Shown piece after piece: positions 1 through 5,202 of a stretch of DNA of 5,202 nucleotides. Positions within the stretch are counted from its first letter, which is position 1. Every line of letters begins with the position of its first letter. Location of the stretch: contig JAGYMT010000165.1 in assembly GCA_018400335.1 (NCBI GenBank), positions 1-5,202 on the forward strand. Direction: 5' to 3'. The notes below the pieces were generated by a model. The model did no database searches and was not told the DNA's origin. It saw only the letters and a program-made list of their open reading frames with translations. The DNA comes from Kiritimatiellia bacterium (GTDB lineage: Bacteria > Verrucomicrobiota > Kiritimatiellia > JAAZAB01). The translations under genes were made by a program, and so were the position numbers.

Positions 1-42
1 CAGTGTTCAGGACGGAGAGTCTTCGGCATTTCCTGAACACTG
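1..42. repeat. 12-bp perfect inverted repeat (hairpin)
   Basis: CAGTGTTCAGGA at 1-12 is the exact reverse complement of TCCTGAACACTG at 31-42, with an 18-base spacer at 13-30. The right arm runs directly into the TGAACAC heptamer array, and the left arm contains the same heptamer in reverse orientation (GTGTTCA, 3-9). There is no T tract after the stem, so it does not look like an ordinary intrinsic terminator. The element may extend left of the window. The pairing is read directly; its role is unknown. Confidence 0.8.
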
Positions 43-61
43 AACACTGAACTCTGAACAC
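34..61. repeat. Short tandem array of heptamer TGAACAC (4 units)
   Basis: Four contiguous 7-base units are visible: TGAACAC (34-40), TGAACAC (41-47), TGAACTC (48-54, one substitution) and TGAACAC (55-61). With the inverted copy at 3-9, the arrangement is four direct units facing one reversed unit. The array lies in the non-coding stretch upstream of the FecR-domain gene. It is too short and its units too small for a CRISPR. It may be a dispersed intergenic simple repeat of this genome, but one window cannot show that. Confidence 0.85.
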
Positions 62-96
62 ATTGACTGCGAACATGTTATCAACGTCGAAATCAA

Positions 97-121
97 TTGT
101 TTGACTCATTTACTCAAACAA
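97..121. promoter_or_regulatory. 8-bp dyad in the operon leader, possible operator
   Basis: TTGTTTGA (97-104) and TCAAACAA (114-121) are perfect inverted repeats separated by 9 bases, about 30 bases before the start codon of the FecR-domain gene. The half-site spacing (about 17 bases centre to centre) would suit a dimeric DNA-binding regulator, and the left half-site overlaps the candidate -35 element. A small RNA hairpin is also possible if transcription starts further upstream. The symmetry is seen in the sequence; the regulatory role is inferred. Confidence 0.4.
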
Positions 122-129
122 ACGAAAAT
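101..129 (+). promoter_or_regulatory. Weak sigma70-like promoter candidate
   Basis: TTGACT (101-106) matches the -35 consensus at 5 of 6 positions. After a 17-base spacer, GAAAAT (124-129) matches the -10 consensus at 4 of 6. Transcription would begin near 136, giving a very short leader that still contains the Shine-Dalgarno sequence at 141-148. A second TTGACT at 63-68 has no convincing -10 partner at normal spacing. The local AT richness supports a promoter somewhere here, but this placement is tentative. Confidence 0.25.
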
Positions 130-140
130 TAAGGAGCTAA

Positions 141-148
141 GGGAGGGA
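141..148 (+). promoter_or_regulatory. Ribosome binding site of the FecR-domain gene
   Basis: GGGAGGGA contains GGAGG (142-146), five bases before ATG at 152. A second purine run, AAGGAG (131-136), lies 15 bases before the same ATG and is too distant to be optimal. This site decides the start: the reading frame is open back to a TTG at 101, but that TTG has no good Shine-Dalgarno sequence, and a start there would put 17 charged, non-hydrophobic residues before the signal peptide. GTG at 149 is in frame but sits too close to the site. Confidence 0.8.
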
Positions 149-151
149 GTG

Positions 152-217
152 ATGAAAATAAAAATAGCCGGATTCGCTGCGTTTCTGATTTGCATGACGG
201 CGCTAAACGCGCTCGCC
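152..217 (+). other. Sec signal peptide of the FecR-domain protein
   Basis: The N-terminus has Lys residues at positions 2 and 4, a hydrophobic core (IAGFAAFLICMTALNAL) and an ALA motif at residues 20-22, followed by A-E-E. Cleavage is most likely after Ala22 or Ala23. The only Cys in the region (Cys14) lies inside the hydrophobic core and is not at a lipobox cleavage position, so the protein is probably not a lipoprotein. Export by the Sec pathway is inferred from this pattern. Confidence 0.85.
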
Positions 218-2824
218 GCCGAAGAGGTGGGAATCGTTGTTTCAATCGAGGGCGAGGCCGTGGCCGTCAACGCTAAGGGCGAGGAGCGAAAGCTCGCTCT
301 CAAATCCCCCGTGTTTATGAACGACAAGATCGTCACGCGCGCCGGCGGCAAGTTCCAACTGATGTTTAATGACGACTCGATGTTGGCCGGCGGGGAAAAC
401 GCCGAGGTGACGATTGATGAGTACACCTACACTCCCGCCGATAAGAGCAAGAATACATGCGGCCTGGGCGTGCTGAAGGGCATGGTCCGTGTTATAACCG
501 GCAAGATCACCGAGCTGAACCCGGAACGTTTCAAGGTGAAGACACGCATGGCCACCATCGGTATCAGGGGCTGCGAGCTGGGCTTCAGAGTCGGAGCGGA
601 TGGGGAGAATATCTACGTCGTAAGACTGCCCCAGGGCAGGACGATCATGGTGTCGAGGATGGCCGGCGTAGCGGGAGCCGCGGCTACACAGGTGATGGAT
701 ATCAACCAGCAGGGCATGGTGGTGAATATCGCTCCGGGTAGGCCGATGAATAGGCGTCGAATGCGTCCGGGCGAGTTCAGGGCGATAATCACGGAGAGCA
801 CTCCCGCTCATTCCGGTTCACGGGATGGCGATGGTTCCGGCGGCGGGGATGATTCCGGATACGGCTCGTTCGGCACTGAGGGCGGAGAGTCCGGAGAAGG
901 GTTCTCGCAGCAGGGTCTTCCCGGTGATGGCATGGGCACTCCGGGCATTGAAGGCGATTCTTCCGGGTTTTCCGATGGGATAGGGGACAGGATTGATATC
1001 GTTCTCGACGATCCCAAGCCGCCGGAGCCGCCGCCCGATCCCCCTGATCCGCCGGGTCCCACCCCCGGTCCGACGCCCGGTCCGACGCCAACACCCACTC
1101 CGACACCTGATCCCTCCGTCAAGACGGTTTCCGGCGGAGGCATTGGCGCGGAGTTCATCACGGATTCCGGTTATTACAGTCTGTCAAAGATATATGCTTA
1201 CGGATTGACCGGTGAGCTGAAGGATAATGAATTCAACGGATCTGCTGCCGGCTATATCTTCGATCGCAATGGCGCCTATCTCGGTTCCAAGTCGAGCGCA
1301 TTGAACAACCTGCCCGTTGTTCCGTACGGGAGTCCGACGGCCTACGAGGGCTATACCGAGGTCTCGCTCGGCTCAACGGAAGCGCTGCAATCCGGGGCGC
1401 AGGCTCTCGGGGAAGCGCTTGGAGCCGACGGTGAGGCCGCTGCGGCAGTGGCCGATCCGGCCGTGATGGCGTATGATAACCTCGGTCAGTTCTTCCGCTA
1501 TATCAATCCCGATGATATGTCCTGCGGACTTGTTTTCGGCGGCTACGCATCAACTTTTTTCGGCGCTTCTCTTCCCGCCGATTCTGTTCTGAAGTATGAT
1601 GTCAAGTACCTGCTTTACAACAAGGACTATTTCTTCGGCGAGTCGCCGGCCGGCGCTGCTTCTTCCAGATTATGGGTGAACACCAGGACCGGCGCATACA
1701 TGACTGATGAGCTCGATAGCGCCACCGGCCGCCGGGGGTGGGGGAAGATTGACGATCTGGCCTTCTTCGGTCAGGATGTGCAGGGCGTCGGATATATTCT
1801 GTTTGACGGTATAACACATGAAGGTGAGGACGCGCAATTCGGGGTTGCCGCCGGGTTCCGCGACGCATCATATCTCGGCACACCTGACTCCGGCATGTTG
1901 AATTACTATGGCTACGGGGCCGGGATGCTGATGAAGACCTTGCAGTATTCCACGGAGATCGGCGTGAAGCTGTTCAGGTCGGCCAACGAGTCCAGCGACA
2001 GCCCGTCGGCAAACGAGGGGCAGTTTGCCGTAGTCGTTGACCGCGGCGCATATCAGAAGAATGTGAACGTGCAGGCGCGTGTTTATGAGAACCCGGAATC
2101 ACCCGTGGCAACCGATCCGGCGTTGAGCAGTCCCAAGGATAGCTGCTACGTTAAGGATAACCTGTTCGCCGCGTCGTTCGGCCTGGCGAGCGGCGACGTC
2201 ATGCTCTACGCGGTCGGCGGCGGCGATGACTGGACGTGGGGACGCTGGAACAGGGAAAAGCTCTCGCCCGACCCCGACTCGGTCGAGACTTTCGACCTCG
2301 GCTACTTCTACGGCGTGTTCGCGGTGGGCAAGACGCTGGGCGAATCGGCTTACCAGGCGCTTGCTTCGGGCCCCGTCAGCTACAGCCTCAGCACGCCTGC
2401 CGGCACGCCCGGCACTGCGGCCGCGTTCTACTCCTACGGCTATAACGGAGGATACATGGCGGGGCCGAGCTCGCTCACGGTCTCCATTCCCGGCAACGGT
2501 AACGTCGGAACCTGGTCCGGGTCTTTCTCCCTGAATAATGTGCAGGGCTCAAGACAGGATTCCCTGAACTTCAACATGAGCGGCGACATCAGTTCTGCCG
2601 GCCACCTTAACGGTTCCGCGAGCTCTTACCAGCTGATGATTGACGGCACTGCCTATGACGCGGCTTCGCTTGCGCGGGAGGGCTCCACGGGAAGTCTCGT
2701 TGGTGACGGGTCAGGCTCGACGCCGGTTAGCGGCGCGATAGGTCAGTTCAGTTTCGATCATGACGCGGCCGGCGCTCCGAGGGTGAACGGCGTGTATGGC
2801 ACAGACCTTCAGCAGGCGCAATGA
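152..2824 (+). CDS. Exported FecR-domain protein with a large unassigned C-terminal region
   Basis: The product is an 890-residue secreted or periplasmic protein. Residues 1-22 form a signal peptide. Residues about 27-150 match the FecR fold: the opening V-G-I-V-x-S-I-E-G strand, FNDDSMLAGG (72-81), IDEYTYTP (88-95), the VLKGMVRVITGKI segment and ATIGIRGC (134-141), close to the family ATIGIRGT signature. FecR domains occur in anti-sigma regulators and in many exported proteins. With no N-terminal anti-sigma region and no internal membrane helix, this one is of the exported kind. Residues 218-287 are rich in Gly, Ser and acidic residues, and 288-321 are Pro/Thr-rich, a probable extended hinge. 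Residues 322-890 are Gly/Ser/Tyr-rich and look beta-structured; I do not recognise the family. The mature chain has four Cys (103, 141, 458, 665), two in each half. The gene overlaps the cyclase gene by ATGA, so the pair is probably translationally coupled. The FecR assignment is firm; ligand and function are unknown. Confidence 0.93.
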   Translation: MKIKIAGFAAFLICMTALNALAAEEVGIVVSIEGEAVAVNAKGEERKLALKSPVFMNDKIVTRAGGKFQLMFNDDSMLAGGENAEVTIDEYTYTPADKSKNTCGLGVLKGMVRVITGKITELNPERFKVKTRMATIGIRGCELGFRVGADGENIYVVRLPQGRTIMVSRMAGVAGAAATQVMDINQQGMVVNIAPGRPMNRRRMRPGEFRAIITESTPAHSGSRDGDGSGGGDDSGYGSFGTEGGESGEGFSQQGLPGDGMGTPGIEGDSSGFSDGIGDRIDIVLDDPKPPEPPPDPPDPPGPTPGPTPGPTPTPTPTPDPSVKTVSGGGIGAEFITDSGYYSLSKIYAYGLTGELKDNEFNGSAAGYIFDRNGAYLGSKSSALNNLPVVPYGSPTAYEGYTEVSLGSTEALQSGAQALGEALGADGEAAAAVADPAVMAYDNLGQFFRYINPDDMSCGLVFGGYASTFFGASLPADSVLKYDVKYLLYNKDYFFGESPAGAASSRLWVNTRTGAYMTDELDSATGRRGWGKIDDLAFFGQDVQGVGYILFDGITHEGEDAQFGVAAGFRDASYLGTPDSGMLNYYGYGAGMLMKTLQYSTEIGVKLFRSANESSDSPSANEGQFAVVVDRGAYQKNVNVQARVYENPESPVATDPALSSPKDSCYVKDNLFAASFGLASGDVMLYAVGGGDDWTWGRWNREKLSPDPDSVETFDLGYFYGVFAVGKTLGESAYQALASGPVSYSLSTPAGTPGTAAAFYSYGYNGGYMAGPSSLTVSIPGNGNVGTWSGSFSLNNVQGSRQDSLNFNMSGDISSAGHLNGSASSYQLMIDGTAYDAASLAREGSTGSLVGDGSGSTPVSGAIGQFSFDHDAAGAPRVNGVYGTDLQQAQ
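1013..1117 (+). repeat. Proline-rich linker with a 12-bp tandem repeat
   Basis: Codons 288-322 of the FecR-domain gene encode runs of Pro mixed with Glu/Asp, then Gly-Pro-Thr-Pro units and Thr-Pro dipeptides. At DNA level, CCCGGTCCGACG occurs twice in perfect tandem (1064-1075 and 1076-1087), giving the repeated GPTP units. Such low-complexity stretches usually act as stiff extended spacers between folded domains and can vary in copy number among strains. Here the linker separates the FecR domain from the unassigned C-terminal region. Confidence 0.85.
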
Positions 2825-5031
2825 GAAACCGGGCGCTATTTCTCGTCGGTCTGTCTCTGACCGTATTATGCCTTGGCCTCTATCTGATCGAGCCGGCGTT
2901 CGTCAGGGCGGTATCCCTGAAGACCTACGATTTCCTGATCAGGCAGGTGAGCGAGCCCGCGGCGCCGGGACGCGTCGCTATTGTTGATATTGACGAGGCC
3001 AGCCTGGCCCGGTACGGCCAGTGGCCATGGCCGCGATACCGTGTGGCGGAGCTGACGGACAAACTTTTCGAGGCTGGCGCGTCCGTCGTGGCGCTGGATA
3101 TCATTTTTTCCGAACAGGACAGGACGTCTCCATACGTTCTGAAAGAAGAGCTTAAGTCTCATTTCGGCGTGGATATGGAGATAACCGGACTGTCGGATTC
3201 CCTTTCGGATTTCGATCGCATTCTGGCCGGGAGTCTCTCCGGACGCAACACCATCCTCGGATGCTTTATGCATCCGGCGACGAATCTTGTCGGGGATATT
3301 GACGCGGAAGTTGATCCACATTACCGCGGATTCTTCTACAAAAAAGGACGCGGTGACGTGTATGATATTATTCCGAGTGCGGACGGTATTACCATCTCAA
3401 TACCCGAACTGAATTCCGCCGCCGGCAACAATGCATTCATCAACACCCTTCCGGACGATGATAACGTGATCAGGAGCACGCCCCTGGTGTGGTCTCTGGG
3501 CGAGTCGCGCATCTACCCGTCACTTGCCCTCGAGGCGGTGCGCATGGCCGCGGGAGTCAGCCAGGTGGGCATAGAACACGATGAGAACGGGATCGCGCTG
3601 ATCCGCCTGCGTGAAATAGTCATCCCCACCGATGGAGCGGGCCGCCTGATGATTAACTTCAGGCGCACATCGAAGGCCGGCGGATACTCCCGTTCACTTC
3701 CGTGGTATTCAGCGGAGAAGGTGATGAGCGGGGAGGTGGGGAGCGACAGTCTGGGCGGACGGATCGTTTTCGTGGGAACTTCGGCAGCCGGGCTCAGGGA
3801 TCTGCGCGCGACGCCGCTGGCCGCCGAGTTCCCGGGCGTTGAAGTTCACGCGACCGTGGTTGATAACATTCTGTCCGGCGAGATGCTGATCCATCCGCGC
3901 TGGATGCGGACGGTGGATATGGCCGTTATCCTGTTCGCCGGGATGCTGCTCACTATCCTCGTCACCAAGGGCCGTTCATGGCTCTCATTTCTTAACACGA
4001 TTCTTCTCATCCTGCTCGCGGTATGGGGCAGCCTGCTTCTCCTGCGGAACCGGAGCATCGTCTTTGTCCCCACCTGGCCGATTATTTCAATGCTGCTGGT
4101 CTACATGGTTCTCACCATGGCGCGATTCTGGCAGGAAGAGCGGCAGAAAAGACAGGTTCGATCAATGTTCGGCACCATGGTTTCGCAGGAGGTGCTTAAG
4201 TACCTCGAGGATCACCCCGAACGTCTCTCCCTCTCGGGACAGAAGACCGATGCCACGATGTTCTTCTCCGACGTGGCCGGCTTCACTTCGATATCCGAGA
4301 ACCTGCCGCCGGAAAAACTTTCGGAACTGCTCAACCGCTACCTCAGCCCGATGACTTCCGTCATTATGAACAGGCGCGGTTATGTTGATAAGTACGAGGG
4401 CGATGCCATCATGGCGGAGTGGGGCGTTCCTTTTCCGCTGGCCGATCACGCGGTCCAGGCCTGCCTCGCCGCGCTTGAACAGCAGGAGACGCTTGACGTG
4501 CTCCGACCCATCCTCGAAAGGCAGTTCGGATACGCCATTCATGTCCGCATGGGCATCAACTCGGGCCGCGTCACGGCCGGCAACATGGGTTCGGAGCGCA
4601 GGCAGCAGTTCACCGTCATGGGCGATGCCGTGAACCAGGCCGCGCGCCTGGAACCGGTTAACAAGGATTATGGAACCAGGATCATCATCGGCCAAGCCAC
4701 CTATACGATTGCGAAGGATTCCATCGAAACGCGGATGCTTGACAAGATAGTCGTCGCCGGGAAGACCCAGCCTGTGTACATTTACGAATTGCTGGGCCGC
4801 AAGGGCGCGGTCTCGTCCGACGCCGCTGAATTCGCGGCCGCCTACGAGGAAGCGCTGCGCCTGCACTGGGAGCGCCGCTGGGATGATGCCGAGAAGATGC
4901 TGGAGAAGGCAGCGAGGTTCGAGCAGGGCGATGGCGCCGTGTTGAGGGTGAGGAAGAGGATCGCCTTTTATCGTAAAAATCCGCCGCCCGCGGAATGGGT
5001 CGGCGAGTACGTCCGCGCATCGAAGGATTGA
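2821..5031 (+). CDS. CHASE2-domain class III adenylate cyclase
   Basis: The 736-residue inner-membrane protein should make cAMP from ATP. An N-terminal helix (residues about 5-23) anchors the CHASE2 sensor domain (about 30-355), which shows hallmark motifs: LKTYDFLIR (33-41), VAIVDIDEASLARYGQWPWPR (52-72), VVALDIIFSE followed by DRTS, VFVGTSAAGLRD (317-327) and FPGVEVHATVVDNIL. Three further helices lie near 364-382, 389-408 and 412-433. The cytoplasmic cyclase domain (about 474-658) has both metal aspartates, D484 in FFSDVAGFTS and D528 in KYEGDAIMAEWG. It also has substrate lysine K524, Thr598 at the second purine-recognition position, and transition-state N605 and R609 in VNQAARLE. Lys/Thr is the class IIIb pattern, typical of adenylate cyclases. 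Residues 665-736 form a helical tail ending in a PPPAEW motif, common behind such cyclases. Length is usual for the family. The start is the ATG in the ATGA overlap; no strong Shine-Dalgarno sequence precedes it, so coupling to the upstream gene is likely. The sensed signal is unknown. Confidence 0.95.
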   Translation: MRNRALFLVGLSLTVLCLGLYLIEPAFVRAVSLKTYDFLIRQVSEPAAPGRVAIVDIDEASLARYGQWPWPRYRVAELTDKLFEAGASVVALDIIFSEQDRTSPYVLKEELKSHFGVDMEITGLSDSLSDFDRILAGSLSGRNTILGCFMHPATNLVGDIDAEVDPHYRGFFYKKGRGDVYDIIPSADGITISIPELNSAAGNNAFINTLPDDDNVIRSTPLVWSLGESRIYPSLALEAVRMAAGVSQVGIEHDENGIALIRLREIVIPTDGAGRLMINFRRTSKAGGYSRSLPWYSAEKVMSGEVGSDSLGGRIVFVGTSAAGLRDLRATPLAAEFPGVEVHATVVDNILSGEMLIHPRWMRTVDMAVILFAGMLLTILVTKGRSWLSFLNTILLILLAVWGSLLLLRNRSIVFVPTWPIISMLLVYMVLTMARFWQEERQKRQVRSMFGTMVSQEVLKYLEDHPERLSLSGQKTDATMFFSDVAGFTSISENLPPEKLSELLNRYLSPMTSVIMNRRGYVDKYEGDAIMAEWGVPFPLADHAVQACLAALEQQETLDVLRPILERQFGYAIHVRMGINSGRVTAGNMGSERRQQFTVMGDAVNQAARLEPVNKDYGTRIIIGQATYTIAKDSIETRMLDKIVVAGKTQPVYIYELLGRKGAVSSDAAEFAAAYEEALRLHWERRWDDAEKMLEKAARFEQGDGAVLRVRKRIAFYRKNPPPAEWVGEYVRASKD

Positions 5032-5059
5032 TGGGGCGAGAATTCTCTTTCTGGCTTCC

Positions 5060-5148
5060 CCTGCCGCCTTGTGCGGCAGGAATGGTAGATTGGGCAAAGG
5101 CGCGCCTTTGCACCCCAATCTCGGTCTCCTGCCGCGCGAGGCGGCAGG
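5060..5148. repeat. Composite imperfect palindrome, REP/BIME-like
   Basis: Two 21-base elements, at 5060-5080 and 5128-5148, share the arms CCTGCCGC and GCGGCAGG. They are reverse complements of each other at 19 of 21 positions, differing only in the 5-base loops (CTTGT versus GCGAG). Between them lies a second nested stem, 5087-5121. The region can therefore fold either as three separate hairpins or as one long cruciform in which the outer elements pair together. The arrangement of inverted palindromic units just after an operon resembles bacterial interspersed mosaic elements. No target-site duplication or transposase gene is visible, and copy number in the genome is unknown. Confidence 0.75.
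5087..5121. repeat. Central hairpin with 16-bp perfect palindrome
   Basis: AGATTGGG (5087-5094) pairs with CCCAATCT (5114-5121). Directly inside is the perfect 16-bp palindrome CAAAGGCGCGCCTTTG (5095-5110). The only unpaired bases in the stem are CAC at 5111-5113, and the tip is a CGCG tetraloop. As RNA this gives about 14 stem base pairs. It begins 55 bases after the cyclase stop codon and may stabilise the mRNA 3' end or help terminate transcription. Confidence 0.75.
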
Positions 5149-5154
5149 AGACCG
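5122..5154 (+). terminator. Strong 14-bp stem-loop after the operon, possible terminator
   Basis: CGGTCTCCTGCCGC (5122-5135) pairs perfectly with GCGGCAGGAGACCG (5141-5154) around the 5-base loop GCGAG. The stem is long and GC-rich, as expected for a terminator or an mRNA 3'-end stabiliser. However, TCCATAATG follows it instead of a U tract; the nearest T run is about 40 bases further on. It may therefore be a repeat-derived hairpin that only blocks exonucleases. The structure is certain; the terminator role is tentative. Confidence 0.45.
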
Positions 5155-5187
5155 TCCATAATGTGAATTGCTGATTGATGGGTTTAA

Positions 5188-5202
5188 GAGATTGCTTTTT
5201 TT
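5188..5202 (+). terminator. T7 tract at window edge, possible terminator end
   Basis: Seven consecutive T bases (5196-5202) run to the end of the window and may continue. No compact GC hairpin directly precedes them. GAGATTG (5188-5194) is complementary to CAATCTC (5116-5122), and this pairing would enclose the 14-bp stem-loop at 5123-5153 and place the T run at the base of the structure. The pairing competes with the central hairpin. A terminator made this way is speculative. Bases 5155-5187 otherwise show nothing recognisable. Confidence 0.2.

Noticed and set aside
34..61. CRISPR array
   Set aside because: The repeats are 7 bases long with no spacers between them; this is a simple tandem repeat.
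101..151. N-terminal extension of the FecR-domain gene from TTG at 101
   Set aside because: No good Shine-Dalgarno sequence precedes the TTG, and the extension would put 17 polar and charged residues ahead of a good signal peptide. The region also carries the dyad and promoter candidate. ATG at 152 has GGAGG five bases upstream.
242..811. Minus-strand open frame of 189 codons opposite the FecR domain
   Set aside because: Its translation is His/Arg-rich and low in conserved features, as expected for an antisense shadow, while the plus strand here encodes a clear FecR domain.
152..2824. Classical FecR anti-sigma regulator of iron-citrate uptake
   Set aside because: It has an N-terminal signal peptide and no cytoplasmic anti-sigma region or internal membrane helix. 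No FecI-type sigma factor or TonB receptor gene is next to it in the window.
4798..5028. Separate TPR domain at the cyclase C-terminus
   Set aside because: The 70-odd residue helical tail has TPR-like spacing (RRWDDAEKMLEKAARF), but it holds at most about one repeat. A similar tail ending in a PPP-x-x-W motif is common behind class III cyclases, so I treat it as part of that architecture.
4162..5118. Long open frame of 318 codons on the minus strand, antisense to the cyclase gene
   Set aside because: It lies almost wholly opposite the conserved cyclase domain. Its translation shows no recognisable motif, and its start falls in the palindromic 3' region. Long antisense frames are expected in GC-rich coding DNA.
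5060..5154. MITE or insertion-sequence end
   Set aside because: No flanking target-site duplication could be found, and no transposase remnant is present. A REP-like repeat or terminator cluster explains the pattern equally well or better.

Overview
The window carries one compact two-gene operon on the plus strand, flanked on both sides by repeat-rich, apparently non-coding DNA. The genes are GC-rich. The first product has a Sec-type signal peptide and a periplasm-type FecR domain. The second is a membrane-anchored CHASE2 class III nucleotide cyclase. Together these suggest a Gram-negative (diderm) bacterium, possibly from an uncultured environmental lineage. Nothing in the sequence fixes the phylum, and I do not name one.

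Layout: bases 1-100 contain an inverted repeat and a short tandem array of the heptamer TGAACAC. Bases 97-151 hold a leader with an 8-bp dyad, a weak sigma70-like promoter candidate and a strong Shine-Dalgarno sequence. Bases 152-2824 encode an 890-residue exported protein: signal peptide, FecR domain, Gly/Ser/acidic linker, Pro-rich hinge, then a roughly 570-residue C-terminal region I cannot assign to a family. Bases 2821-5031 encode a 736-residue CHASE2-cyclase that overlaps the first gene by the 4-bp ATGA junction. Its catalytic residues are all visible, with the Lys/Thr signature of class IIIb adenylate cyclases. Bases 5032-5202 contain no gene. They hold three consecutive GC-rich hairpins that together make one large imperfect palindrome plus a 14-bp stem, and a T tract runs to the window edge.

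How the genes may work together (inference): the FecR-domain protein and the CHASE2 sensor domain would both lie outside the inner membrane, and translational coupling suggests near-stoichiometric synthesis. The simplest model is that the exported FecR protein binds a ligand, envelope component or surface polymer and modulates the CHASE2 domain, which controls cytoplasmic cAMP production. No sigma factor or TonB receptor gene is present, so this is not a classical FecIR signalling locus. The best candidates for novelty are the unassigned C-terminal region of the FecR protein, its pairing with the cyclase, and the composite palindrome after the operon.
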